A stretch of DNA of 64,000 nt from JASGCP01 sp965263285 (GTDB lineage Bacteria; Bacteroidota; Bacteroidia; Chitinophagales; Chitinophagaceae), in assembly GCA_965263285.1 (NCBI GenBank), contig CBDHHD010000016.1, positions 1,178,001-1,242,000 on the forward strand, read 5' to 3'. The notes beneath the pieces were generated by a model. That model made no database searches. It had not been told where the DNA came from and worked only from the letters and a program-made list of their open reading frames with translations. The translations under genes and the position numbers were made by a program. Shown in pieces: positions 48,694 through 58,358 of the stretch (the first letter of the stretch is position 1; each line of letters opens with the position of its first letter).

Positions 48694-49638
48694 TGTTATT
48701 TTTTAGTAGCTACTGGCACAATAAATATAGGCGTTGATACTCCAAATATATACATAAATATACAAGGTACTAATAATAATGCTTTATATGCCATTACAGC
48801 GAATGACACAATATTTTATAGCAATAGTTGTATAAACCCAAATAATAGTATCATTACAGGAGTAACACAAGGTAATTACACTTTTAAATATACTTCTAAT
48901 ATTCCAAATGCTAATAAACAAATAATATTTACTATTACAGATAACTTAGGGAATAAAGTAGCTACTGCACCTGTTACTTTTAATGTACAAAATAGTAATA
49001 TTCCTGTAAGTAATGCTATTGGCGTGGCAGTTGGTGCAACTGTTAATAGTAGTGGTGGTATTGAGAATGGTATTATATATCGAACACAAGACGGAGGACA
49101 AACTTGGGAAAATGTATTGCAGTACCAATATAGAAATATTTATTCTTTTGCTTTTTCTTCTGCTACTAATGGTGTGGCGTTTGGACCTGATGAAAGCTAT
49201 CATTACTATACTTACCGAACACAAGACGGAGGACAAACTTGGAAAACAATTTCAACAAGTACCGGAGTAATTAATAATTTATATGTTGCTTTTTCATCCG
49301 CTACAAATGGCGTGGCGGCGGGGGATAACATTATCTATCGTACACAGGATGGTGGACAAACTTGGGAAGTGGTATATACATACAATAAAATTACAGGTGG
49401 TAACTTTTTTTCGTCTGTTGCTTTTTCGTCTGCTACTAATGGTGTGGCAGTGGGCATTGGTATTATTTTTCTAACACAAGACGGAGGACAAACTTGGACA
49501 CAAGTATTTAACAATAGTAATATTGATTTTAATTCTGTTGCTTTTTCATCTGCCACAAATGGCGTGGCAGTGAGTGATGGTTTTATCTATCGTACACAAG
49601 ATGGTGGACAAACATGGACACAGGTCTTTAATAATAAC
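48694..49638 (+). pseudogene. 5' part of a second YCF48-like gene, start lost and split by an IS
   Basis: Open from the TAA at 48691-48693 without an ATG or signal peptide: VATGTINIGVDTPNIYINIQ starts a beta domain (about 105 aa, ending ATAPVTFNVQN). Propeller repeats of the NGVAVGxxIIYRTQDGGQTW type then run to QVFNNN at 49638. An ATG-less start means the 5' end is lost; an internal frame from 49024 would lack a signal. The insertion sequence at 49639 interrupts it; the rest resumes at 51523. Paralogue of the gene at 47586. Confidence 0.8.
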
Positions 49639-51522
49639 GGATGTTCCTTTGTTAAAATGTGTTAAAAAAATACGCAAATGCTTTATTATCAAATATTTGT
49701 GTTATGTATCGTTTAAAAAATATGTTAAATGTACCTGCGACTTTAACTATAATTTAACTTTTATAATCAATAAAATAAACTATATTTTCTTTTTTAAATG
49801 TAGATATTTTTATGTATATACAAGAATCCAGGCGCAAAAAGGGTAATAAAATTTATAAGACTGTCTATTTAACAGAATCGTATAGAGAAGGGAATAAGGT
49901 TCGTAAAAAATATGTAGCTAATTTAACACATTGCCCTGATCCTATTGTTGCTCTTATAAAAGATTATTTAAAAAAGAATAAAGACACCGAGCAGCATATT
50001 GACCATATTCTTAATAGTGTTGTTGAGAATAGTGGGCAAATTATTCAGGGGAAATCTGTTGGGGGTAGTTTTTGTGTTTTAGAAATTGTTAAGAGGCTAG
50101 GTATTGAAGCGTCTTTAGGGAAAGATATCCGCCAATCTAAATTAGCCTTGTTTCAAATAATTGGCAGAGTGCTTAATCAAAGATCAAGATTATATTTGGC
50201 TAAAGAATGGGTAAAAATAAATGATGCAAACAGTCTCCTTTCTCTTGATAAATTTAATGAGGATGATTTATATGAAAATTTAGACTGGTTAAGTAAAAAT
50301 CAAGAAAAGATAGAGCAAAGACTATTTAATATTCGACATAAAGGCAAGGATGTACCTACCTTATATTTATACGATGTTACTTCTGTGTATTTTGAAGGGG
50401 AGAAAAACGAGTTGGCTACCTTTGGTTATAATAGAGACAAAAAAAGAGGGAAGATGCAAATCGTTGTTGGATTGCTTTGTGACGACGCAGGCTATCCTGT
50501 TAGTGTTCAAGTGTTTAAAGGTAATACGAATGATACCAAAACAGTATCTGACCAATTTAATAAATTGAAGGATAATTTTGGGGTTAAGAATGTGGTAATG
50601 GTGGGAGATAAAGGGATGCTTAAGAAAAATGGGATTGAAGAGATAAAAGATTTAAATTGGCATTATATAACCTCTATTACGAGTCCCGAAATAGAGACAT
50701 TATTAAAAGACAATATAATACAAATAGGTTTATTTGATGAGGACTTAACTGAAGTCATCTATAAAGAAGAGAGATTATTATTAAGAAGAAATCCTTATCG
50801 TGCTGCAGAGGTGCAAGCTAATAGGAATAGTATGATAAACAAAATACGAGAACTCGTTGAAAAAGCAAACAAACATTTATTAGAACATCCCTATGCAAAG
50901 ACAGGGACTATGACAAAGAAAATTCAAGATAAAATAAGTAAATATAAGGCTACAGAATATATAGAAATAAAACAGCAGGATCGTGTTTTTAGTATCATGA
51001 TAAATCAAGAGCAATGGGCAGAAAAAAGCAAATTAGATGGTTGTTATGTTATTAAAACGAATGTAAATGAAAGAGATGGGGATAAGGAATATATACATCA
51101 AAAGTACAAAGATGTAGCCTTGGTAGAGCAAGCATTTAGAACTTTTAAACAAAGCTTTGAAGAAATACAGCCAGTGTATGTTAGAAAAGAAAGTAGAACA
51201 AGGGGACATGTGTTTGTATGCATGTTAGGTTATATAATAATGAAATATATATGGGACGAATGCAAAACACTTGGGTTAACACAAGCTAGTATATTAGAAA
51301 GTCTAAATGTTATTCAATATCAAATTTATAAAAACAAAGATATTCAAATAAAGAAAGTACCTGATGTTTTCAATGAAGATCAGACCAATATTTTACATAA
51401 ATTAAAAATAAAATTACATACCATGGTTTTGTAGATATTAAAAAAATAATTGATTTTTTCTGTAAAGTCAATGCTACAAAGGCATTTCACAGATTTTATC
51501 GTTAAATTTCATAGGAAGATCC
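49639..51522 (+). mobile_element. Complete insertion sequence, IS1634-like
   Basis: Ends GGATGTTCCTTTGTTAAAAT (49639) and the imperfect inverse ending TTTCATAGGAAGATCC (51522); GGAT-TTCCT-TG is shared. It carries one transposase (49812-51434) in the middle of the YCF48-like gene. Flanking TAATAA triplets on both sides may be the target duplication (left ...TTTAATAATAAC, right GTAATAATGAT...). A second, truncated copy starts at 51929. Confidence 0.85.
49812..51434 (+). CDS. IS1634-like DDE transposase
   Basis: 540 aa, apparently intact. Landmarks: an N-terminal IYKTVYLTESYREGNKVRKK region; first Asp in LYLYDVTSVYFEGEKNELATF; second Asp in VVMVGDKGML; and the Y-(2)-Glu region YKDVALVEQAFRTFKQSFEEI with the downstream RGHVFVCMLGYII helix, the layout of the IS4-superfamily IS1634 group. 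The ATG at 49812 begins MYIQESRRKKG. In the truncated second copy the fourth codon is TAG. Its ends match the flanking inverted repeats, so this copy may be active. Confidence 0.92.
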   Translation: MYIQESRRKKGNKIYKTVYLTESYREGNKVRKKYVANLTHCPDPIVALIKDYLKKNKDTEQHIDHILNSVVENSGQIIQGKSVGGSFCVLEIVKRLGIEASLGKDIRQSKLALFQIIGRVLNQRSRLYLAKEWVKINDANSLLSLDKFNEDDLYENLDWLSKNQEKIEQRLFNIRHKGKDVPTLYLYDVTSVYFEGEKNELATFGYNRDKKRGKMQIVVGLLCDDAGYPVSVQVFKGNTNDTKTVSDQFNKLKDNFGVKNVVMVGDKGMLKKNGIEEIKDLNWHYITSITSPEIETLLKDNIIQIGLFDEDLTEVIYKEERLLLRRNPYRAAEVQANRNSMINKIRELVEKANKHLLEHPYAKTGTMTKKIQDKISKYKATEYIEIKQQDRVFSIMINQEQWAEKSKLDGCYVIKTNVNERDGDKEYIHQKYKDVALVEQAFRTFKQSFEEIQPVYVRKESRTRGHVFVCMLGYIIMKYIWDECKTLGLTQASILESLNVIQYQIYKNKDIQIKKVPDVFNEDQTNILHKLKIKLHTMVL

Positions 51523-51809
51523 GTAATAATGATAATTTTACTTCTGTTGCCTTTTCCACAACTACAAATGGAATAGCTTTAGGTTATCACATGAATACTG
51601 ACTTTTATCGCACACAAGATGGCGGCCAAACTTGGACAAAAGTAAGTAATATCGCCTTTTTATATTCTGTTGCGTTTTCATCTGCTACAAATGGCGTAGC
51701 GGTCGGGAGAAGTATTTATCGAACTACTAATGGCGGGCAAACTTGGACACAAGTATTAAATATTAATAATGGCTATTTTGGTTCTGTTGCTTTTGCTCCT
51801 TCAAATTAG
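51523..51809 (+). pseudogene. 3' part of the IS-split YCF48-like gene
   Basis: It resumes in the same frame as 49638 with NNDNFTSVAFSTTTNGIALG, then FYRTQDGGQTWTKV and IYRTTNGGQTWTQV repeats, and ends YFGSVAFAPSN*, which matches the end of the neighbour at 48620 (MAVAFAHSN). So the pre-insertion gene ran from before 48694 to 51809, about 410 codons. The next 119 bp before the second IS copy show nothing. Confidence 0.85.
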
Positions 51810-51928
51810 GTTAGGTTTACAAAAATTTTAGCTTTTTTCTCTTTTTTATTTGTTTCTTATAATTAAAATTATGTTAAGTATATCTTTGCTGTCGTCTATA
51901 ACCCCCACTCACATTTTCATTTTATAGT

Positions 51929-52304
51929 GGATGCTCCTTTGTTAAAATGTGTTAAAAAAAATACACAATTGCTTTATTATCAAATAGTTGTGTTACATAT
52001 TGTTTAAAAAGTGCGTTAAATGTACCTGCGACTTTAACTATAATTTAACTTTTATAATAAATAAAATAAATTATATTTGCTTTTTTAATGTAGATATTTT
52101 TATGTATATATAGGAATCCATGCGCAAAAAGGGTAATAAAATTTATAAGACTGTCTATTTAACAGAATCGTATAGAGAAGGGAATAAGGTTCGTAAAAAA
52201 TATGTAGCTAATTTAACACATTGCCCTGATCCTATTGTTGCTCTTATAAAAGATTATTTAAAAAAGAATAAAGACACCGAGCAGCATATTGACCATATTC
52301 TTAA
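51929..52304 (+). mobile_element. Truncated second copy of the IS1634-like element
   Basis: Starts GGATGCTCCTTTGTTAAAAT and follows the first copy closely through the upstream region and the first 67 codons of the transposase (to DHILN), then stops at 52304 where a different element begins. The CAA codon of MYIQE is TAG here and the next ATG (52120) restarts in frame. Dead fragment. Confidence 0.85.
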
Positions 52305-54187
52305 CCCAACTTGGTAAAAAAGTAGAAAAAAAGCAGTAAAAACAGCTGTTTTTTAGGGAGTGTCAATTTTATAAAGTATTGATTTTGAATATTTTGAAAA
52401 ACAAAAAAAGTGCGAAAAACCGAATTTGTAGTCCCTAAAATAAGTTAATCTTTTGTTAATATTTTAAAAAATATTGTTTTTCTCATTTCGAGCCTTTATT
52501 TTTGCACTATGTATTTAAAAGAACAAAAGATTAAGGATAAATTCGGCAATACGGTTATTTACTACAAATTAGTAAGTAGCTATCGAGCAGGGAATAAGAT
52601 TCAACACGAGACGCTTTGTTCACTAGGCAAATTAGAGCAATTAACAACCGATCAGGCAAGAAAGCAACTGGTGAAACGTATTGAAAGTCTATTACAGCAA
52701 CAAGATACATTATTTTCTGACTTTATTGATCCGGTTATTGAGAAAATAGCTCTTGATATGGCAGAGAAGGTGAGAACTCATCAGCTAAAACAAAAGCAAA
52801 AAAGAGAGGAGGAGAGGGATAGCAAAACAAATATCCATACAAGTGCAGACATAAATGAGGGTGTTGATACTTTAATAGACAGCGCTTCATTAGAGCATGA
52901 GCAAGCCAAAGAGATAGGAATAGAATGGCTTTGCAGACAAGCTTTAGATGAGCTTCAGGTATCTAAAAAATTAACTGAATTAGGATGGACTGACAAACAG
53001 ATTGATATAGCCTTGCTGCATCTTATTGCAAAGGCTGCTTTTCCCTATTCTGAACATAAAATGGAAAGCTGGCTGTCAATTAACAGTGGTGCAAAGGAAT
53101 TGTTTACTCACTTGCCTAATAAAATAACCCGTCACCATCTTTATGATAACGCCCTTAAATTATTCAAAATAAAATCTGAATTGGAGCAGCATTTATCCCT
53201 CAGAACAAACCACTTGTTTAGCTTACAGGACAAAATTATTTTATATGATTTGACGAATAGCTATTTTGAGGGCAGAAAGGAAGGCAGTAGCCTGGCACAG
53301 TTTGGGAGAAGTAAAGAAAAAAGAAGAGATTGCAAACTGGCTACTTTAGCATTAGTGGTAAATGCGGAAGGTTTTTTAAAGTACTCTCAAATTTATGAAG
53401 GCAATATTGCGGAGTGTAATACATTAGAAGCCACTTTAGAATCTTTGTCTTCATTTATTGCACCTGCAATTAAAAAGCCAATTGTTGTGATGGACGCAGC
53501 ATTTGCCACACAAGAAAATTTGACACTCGTAAGAAACAAAGGATATGATTATTTGTGTGTAAACCGTTATTTGTTAAAAAACTATACGACAAATAATAAA
53601 GAAAAGAAATGGGTAACAGATAACAGGGGTAATAAAATAGAGCTTTCATTTGCTTATGTTGATAATGATGCTGATACTTATTTGAAAGTACACAGTGAGG
53701 AAAAAGAAAAGAAAGAAGATGCCATGTTTAAACAGTATTGTACTCGATTAGAAAAAGAATTAAATGCTTTGGTAAGTTCATTGGAAAAACCTAAGACAAC
53801 CAAAGATATAAAAAAGATTTTGATTCGTTTAGGACGCATACGGGAAAGGAACAAACAAGTATACAGTGAATACGAGGTTTCAGTAGAAGAAAACAAAGAA
53901 AATGAAAGTAATAAAGAGGATGAGAATACAGAGGAAGGTAATACTACACAAAAAGCAACGAAAAGAAAAAAACAGAAAAGAAAAAGCGACACGGTAAAAA
54001 GAATAACCTGGAAAAGAAAAGAGCATACAAAAACAGAGGGTATTTATTTTTTAAGAACATCTATTCCTCCCGTTGAATTAATTAAAGAAGAAGGGATGTG
54101 GGATATTTATAATACGATTAGAGAGGTTGAATCTTCCTTTCGCATTCTTAAAACAGATTTGTCTTTACGACCCCTGTTTGGGAGTAT
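52305..54187 (+). mobile_element. Second IS1634-family element, 3' end lost
   Basis: It begins near CCCAACTTGGTAAAAAAGTA, with a palindrome AAAAACAGCTGTTTTT at 52338, then the transposase frame from 52509. It is cut at 54187 by an IS256 element and its right part is not found beyond. It was itself inserted into the truncated IS ending at 52304, so the insertions are stacked. Confidence 0.7.
52509..54187 (+). pseudogene. IS1634-family transposase, C-terminus truncated
   Basis: Reads 560 codons from MYLKEQKIKDKFGNTVIYYK. Seen: YRAGNKIQHETLCSLGKLE at the N-terminus, first Asp in IILYDLTNSYFEGRKEGSSL, second Asp in KPIVVMDAAFATQ, and the YNTIREVESSFRILKTDLSLRP Glu region. The sequence breaks at RPLF where IS256 enters, so the C-terminal part after the catalytic Glu is gone. 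A Glu/Asn/Lys-rich insertion (ENKENESNKEDENTEEGN) sits before the last catalytic block. Not the same IS as at 49812; only the fold is shared. Confidence 0.85.
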
Positions 54188-54207
54188 AAAAAAGATTGTG
54201 TAAATAG

Positions 54208-54273
54208 AAATACTATTTTTGGGGAACGAAGGGAGGGCGGAGCCCTACCAAAGTGAACCCAAAAATAGTATTT
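54208..54273. promoter_or_regulatory. Long perfect hairpin at the left end of IS256
   Basis: 16-bp arms AAATACTATTTTTGGG and CCCAAAAATAGTATTT with a 34-nt GC-rich loop, 4 bp after the terminal repeat and 45 bp before the transposase ATG. Known ISs use such hairpins to block read-through into the transposase. Confidence 0.6.
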
Positions 54274-54318
54274 CATTATTTTTTTTCCCTATTTTATTTA
54301 CTTAAAAATTTACATATT

Positions 54319-55554
54319 ATGCGAACAGAAAACAACAGCACAGAATCATCGAAAATTTCAAATGATTTCTTTAAAGATTGCAAAACATTATCAGATTTTG
54401 ATAAGTTATTTGCTAACTTATTTAAACAAGGAGTTGAAGCTCTTTTACAGGGCGAACTAGATTACCATCTAGGATATAATAAAAATAAAAAACGACAAAT
54501 AGAACAAAAAAATAGTCGTAATGGTTATTATGACAAAACGGTTAAAACAGAAAATTTAGGCAATATACTTTTATCTATTCCCAGAGATAGAAATGCATCT
54601 TTTGAACCTCAAATTATTCCAAAAGGACAACGCATGTCTAACCGTATTGAAGATCTTGTGGTATCCATGTATGGCAAGGGACTTACAACAAGTGATATTA
54701 GCGAGTTAATAAAAGATTCTTATGGGGTAGAATTGAGTGGAACAACCATATCAAATATTACAAATAGAGTATTAGAAAGTATAAAAGAATGGCAAAATAG
54801 ACCGCTAGACCCTATTTATATGGTTTTTTGGATGGATGGCATTAGATTAAGAATTCGTCAAGATGGACAATATAGTCATCAGTGCGCCTATATTATTATT
54901 GGCTTAAAAACAGACGGAACAAAAGAAGTATTAGGCATTTGGATAAGCGAAACTGAATCAGCCAGCTTTTGGCTAAAGGTGCTTACAGACCTAAAAGCAA
55001 GAGGTGTACAAGATGTATGCATAAGTTGCTCTGATAACTTAACTGGCCTTACAGAAGCTATACAAACAGTATTCCCTAAGGTTTTAACTCAACTTTGTAT
55101 TGTACATCAAATTAGAAATTCTTGCAAACATGTATCCTATAAAGACAGAAAAGAATTTTGTAAGGAGCTTAAAAATATATATGGCGCTGTGAGTAAAGAC
55201 ATGGCGACACAAGCATTGGATAATTTTGAAAAAAAATGGAACCTAAAATATGAATACGCTATTAAATCATGGAAAGAAAATTGGGAGCATTTAACAAGAT
55301 ATTTCAATTTGCCTTTAGAAATTAGAAAAGTTATTTATACAACAAATACGATAGAAAATATGAACAGAGGTATCCGAAAATATACAAAAACAAAAATACA
55401 ATTTGTAGATAAACAATCAGCTACAAAGGCTATTTTTTTAGCTATTCAAAATATAGAAAAAAGCTGGCAAAAACCAATTCAAAATTGGGGTTATATTTTA
55501 CACCAATTTATTATTATCTTTGCCGAAAGATTGACAAAGTTCTTAGACAATTAA
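54319..55554 (+). CDS. IS256-family transposase
   Basis: 411 aa from MRTENNSTESSKISNDFFKD (ATG 54319). DDE residues: Asp in MVFWMDGIRLRIRQ, Asp in CISCSDNLTGLTEAI, and Glu in VIYTTNTIENMNRGIRK, the IS256 YTTNxIE signature. N-terminal region LFKQGVEALLQGELDYHLGY and SIPRDRNASFEPQIIPK are also typical (Mutator-like). Full length, no frameshift. A hairpin precedes it. Confidence 0.95.
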   Translation: MRTENNSTESSKISNDFFKDCKTLSDFDKLFANLFKQGVEALLQGELDYHLGYNKNKKRQIEQKNSRNGYYDKTVKTENLGNILLSIPRDRNASFEPQIIPKGQRMSNRIEDLVVSMYGKGLTTSDISELIKDSYGVELSGTTISNITNRVLESIKEWQNRPLDPIYMVFWMDGIRLRIRQDGQYSHQCAYIIIGLKTDGTKEVLGIWISETESASFWLKVLTDLKARGVQDVCISCSDNLTGLTEAIQTVFPKVLTQLCIVHQIRNSCKHVSYKDRKEFCKELKNIYGAVSKDMATQALDNFEKKWNLKYEYAIKSWKENWEHLTRYFNLPLEIRKVIYTTNTIENMNRGIRKYTKTKIQFVDKQSATKAIFLAIQNIEKSWQKPIQNWGYILHQFIIIFAERLTKFLDN

Positions 55555-55605
55555 AAACCAACTTACACAATCTTTTTTATGGTCTCACCTGCCTGCCCGC
55601 TGCTG

Positions 55606-55630
55606 CGCTCACTAAAAAAGTCGTTATACC
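55606..55630 (-). repeat. Isolated right end of a palindromic element (GGTATAAC type)
   Basis: GCTCACTAAAAAAGTCGTTA then TACC, identical to the right end at 11034. It is directly joined to the broken ISL3 transposase, so an element once inserted there and its other half was lost. Confidence 0.8.
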
Positions 55631-56091
55631 ATAATTGGACGGATATAGAATTAATTGAAAAGACAAAGTATTTGCTGTATAAACCTGAAAGCTCATTAGA
55701 AAAAGAGCAATTAACCTTATTGGATGCTTTACTTACAAAATGTCCGACTATACAAATAGCTTATCAGCTAGTGCAACAATTTGCTTCATGGTATCATAAG
55801 AGGGATATAGGTAAACCATTGTATATAATTAAAAGTGAGTTAGAAAAATGGAAAGAAAATGTACGAAGGGTAAAACTTAAAGCCATAACCCATGTTATGA
55901 ACATGGTAGAGCGCCATCAAGAAGATATATTAAGGTATTTTGAAAAAGGATTAACTAATGCCAAAGCTGAAAATTTAAACGCCAGTATTCAAAGATTTAT
56001 TATTAACAATTATGGCATGAGAAATAGAGACTTTTTCTTCTACAGACTCCAAATTTATTTTAGCACCCCAGTATCTCAAAAAAAGATTTAG
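55631..56091 (+). pseudogene. C-terminal part of an ISL3-family transposase
   Basis: About 150 codons beginning at a repeat-element junction, no start. ISL3 landmarks: a YHKRDIGKPLYIIKSELEKW segment and the C-terminal GLTNAKAENLNASIQRFIIN, then MRNRDFFFYRLQIYF, the usual end of the catalytic domain with the last Glu in KAENLN. The stop (TAG) lies inside the terminal repeat: ...CAGTATCTCAAAAAAAGATT-TAGCC at about 56070-56093, which matches the inner end of the palindromic elements. The DDE residues upstream are lost. Confidence 0.85.
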
Positions 56092-56134
56092 CCAAAACTA
56101 TTGAAATTCAGCATTTTACATAATATTTATATTT

Positions 56135-56252
56135 GGGAGGTTTGCAAAACATCGGTTAATAATTCGCCAAGGTATTTTTTTTGCCAAATCAAAATCTTTT
56201 TTTACTTGCGTTACAATATAAGGGAGGTTTGAAAAAACATCGGTTAATAATT
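56135..56252 (+). repeat. Pair of 30-bp direct repeats
   Basis: GGGAGGTTTGCAAAACATCG (to 56164) and GGGAGGTTTGAAAAAACATC (from 56222), both followed by GGTTAATAATT, 87 bp apart. Together with 56253-56323 they form the gap between the ISL3 remnant and the peptide gene. No gene is visible. Confidence 0.7.
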
Positions 56253-56323
56253 GGGCAAAGTTATACTTGTTTGATTTTTTTCTTTTGTTAAAAGAAATGT
56301 AAACTTTATGGAATTGAAAACTG

Positions 56324-56599
56324 TCAAAAACTACATTCTGGTAGGCCCTCTGAAGTGCATGAAGGCTGAACAGGGGCAGTATACCCAATGGTTTGGTTAC
56401 AAGAGTCTCTCGCATTTATACAGGTTTCAGGAAAATGATTAATTACATAGCATTGCTTTGCTACAGGTCCATTAAAAAACACAATACAATAACTATATAT
56501 ATGACAAGTCCCATTACATCCAACATTGCTACTACCAGATATCTTCTTTAATTCTGTCCTTTTTAAGAGAGAACCAAATTTTGTTTCATTGTTTTTCAT
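56324..56599 (-). CDS. Cysteine-rich peptide with bacteriocin-type leader
   Basis: 91 aa. The N-terminus MKNNETKFGSLLKRTELKKI followed by SGSS resembles the leaders of Bacteroidota natural-product-like peptides (LxRxELKxIxGG, cleaved by a C39 peptidase transporter), although the second Gly is Ser. The rest has eight cysteines (VGCNGTCHIYSYC, then KQC, ETC, DSC, PSC, PEC) and no lysine in its second half. No maturation or export gene is adjacent. A TACCTTTG -7 box lies at 56638-56645 on the minus strand, and a palindromic element begins 13 bp beyond it. Family assignment is inference. Confidence 0.6.
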   Translation of the reverse strand: MKNNETKFGSLLKRTELKKISGSSNVGCNGTCHIYSYCIVFFNGPVAKQCYVINHFPETCINARDSCNQTIGYTAPVQPSCTSEGLPECSF

Positions 56600-56657
56600 T
56601 TTATAAAATATTTATAAAACAAGATTAAATATTTTTGCAAAGGTATATAATTTTTTT

Positions 56658-57167
56658 GGTATAACGATTTTTTTAGTGAGCAACGACAAAGATAATATAT
56701 TTTTAAAAAAAACCAATTTATTTTTGACTATATCTTTTTTGAGGTGCTGGAAGCATGGATGATTACATACATATAAACATGGAAATAATAGGAAATATCT
56801 GATGAGGACTGCCCTCAGATAAAGAGCGTTACAAAACGAGGTGAGCGAAGCGACCAGCGAGAAGGTGGAGGCGGACATTTTTATATATGAACGTTATGAT
56901 GAGCATAAAGTATGTACATAAAAGATCACTATGGATAAGCTCATCATAACGATTCATACCTAACCGCTTCCCATTCATTCTCGCTAGCGTAGCGAGCCGT
57001 AGTTTTGTAGCTCTTTATCTGCAGGCTTGATTTTTTCTTTGTTTCTTTCTTTTGTATCAAGACAAAAGAAAGAAAAAGATATAAAAAATAAATTATTAAC
57101 CTATACCTGAGTCATTACAAAAAAAAGGTATATTTTAATACCTGCTCACTAAAAAAATCGTTATGCC
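56658..57167 (+). mobile_element. Complete palindromic element (GGTATAAC type) with target duplication
   Basis: 510 bp, ends GGTATAACGATTTTTTTAGT and AAATCGTTATGCC. ATTTTTTT flanks both sides (56650-56657, 57168-57175), a perfect 8-bp duplication in a T-rich site. It has the same core as the GGCATAAC copies. The gap to 57258 is AT-rich and holds no gene. Confidence 0.92.
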
Positions 57168-57258
57168 ATTTTTTTAATTAAAAAATATAGTAACTATTTA
57201 GGTGCTATATTAATATTTTATTTATTTTTGCATGATTACTTATTTATAGAAATACAAA

Positions 57259-57741
57259 TTGGACACAACAAATGTTGACTTTTTGGTTAAGGAGCTGAGT
57301 GAGTTAAAGCTATTATTTTCTACACTTGAAAATAAATATAAAGTACTTGAAAATAAACACATTCTTCTTACGAAAGAACATGATTTAGTTTTAAATGAGA
57401 ATAACAAACTTCGTGAGGAGATAAAACAATTAAAAAGTAAATTAAATACAAATAGTAGAAATAGCCATAAGCCACCCTCTATGGATAGTTTTAATAAAAT
57501 CATAAAAAGATCAAATAGTGGCAATGAATTAGATAAGAAACTACAAGGCGGTCAAATTGGTCATAAGGGCAAGAGTTTAGAATTTAGTTCTGTTCTTGAT
57601 TATCAGAAGTTCATTTTGCCTGAGATTTGTTCTTGTTGTGGGAAAAGTTTATTAGGAGAGGAAGTTATTGAATATAGGGAAAGGCGCCAAGTATATGATT
57701 TGCCTAAAGAAATAAAATTGGAAGTGTTGAGTGGAGACCAT
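57259..57741 (+). pseudogene. N-terminal part of an IS66-family transposase
   Basis: Reads from a TTG as a coiled coil (LFSTLENKYKVLENKHILLTK) followed by the LNTNSRNSHKPPSMDS linker and a zinc-finger-like ICSCCGKSL, the N-terminal layout of IS66 TnpC. An in-frame TAG lies three codons upstream. Interrupted at 57742 by a 104-bp IS256 end; the same gene continues at 57846. The tnpA and tnpB helper genes are absent. Confidence 0.85.
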
Positions 57742-57845
57742 AAAAAAGATTGTGTAAGTTGGTTTTTAATTGTCTAAGAACTTTGTCAATCTTTCGGCAA
57801 AGATAATAATAAATTGGTGTAAAATATAACCCCAATTTTGAATTG
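57742..57845 (-). mobile_element. IS256 right-end fragment inside the IS66 gene
   Basis: It starts AAAAAAGATTGTGTAAGTTG and is the reverse complement of 55475-55578, the right end of the IS256 copy nearby, to the base where the similarity stops (GAATTG). Only one terminal repeat is kept, so this is an internally deleted or broken insertion. Confidence 0.9.
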
Positions 57846-58358
57846 AGTGAGTATAGAACAGGTAAAGTAAAGTGTCAGTGTGGCAATCAAGAATGGGGCA
57901 AATATCCAACTGGTGTTGAATCACAATTACAATATGGTATGTCTATTCGTGCATTAATAACCTCATTAAGTGTAAAACATAGAATGCCATTAAAGCAAAT
58001 CAAAAGTCTGTTAGGAGATTTATTTTTTTGTGATATTAATGAGAGCACGATTGTTAAAGCTACCAAAGAGTGTTATAGTAATATACAAAAAAGTTTAGAA
58101 GTGATTAAAGAGAAAACAATAACCTCATCCGTGGCACATGCGGATGAAACATCTATAAGAGTAAATAAAACAAATGCTTGGGTTCATGTGGTGAGTAACG
58201 AGAAATTCACATATATGTTTGCTCACAAAAAGCGAGGCAAGGAAGCCATAGAAAGTGATCAATCCATTCTTAAAGAAATTACAGGTTTTTTAGTGCATGA
58301 TTGTTGGGTTAGTTATTTTGATTTATCAAATTGCAAGCATGTTATTTGTAATGTACAT
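57846..58358 (+). pseudogene. Middle part of the IS66-family transposase
   Basis: Continues the IS66 gene: KCQCGNQEWGKYPTGVESQLQYG, then IKSLLGDLFFCDINESTI, a catalytic VAHADETSIRVN (first Asp), the LVHDCWVSYFDL second Asp region, and CNVH, where the family continues with the catalytic Glu region. The frame is then diverted into unrelated DNA at 58359. About the last third of the protein is missing. Confidence 0.85.

Larger units (their letters stand above)
54186..55580 (+). mobile_element. Complete IS256-family insertion sequence
   Basis: Perfect terminal inverted repeats ATAAAAAAGATTGTGTAA (54186) and the inverse (to 55580), 18 bp. One transposase gene. No target duplication: the flanks differ, consistent with deletion after insertion. 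A 104-bp piece of its right end recurs at 57742. Confidence 0.92.

Noticed and set aside
54186..55580. Target duplication of IS256
   Set aside because: The 8-9 bp on either side do not match, so none is claimed.
56116..56415. 99-codon minus-strand frame overlapping the 3' end of the peptide gene
   Set aside because: It spans the direct repeats, overlaps the peptide gene in another frame and has no family likeness.
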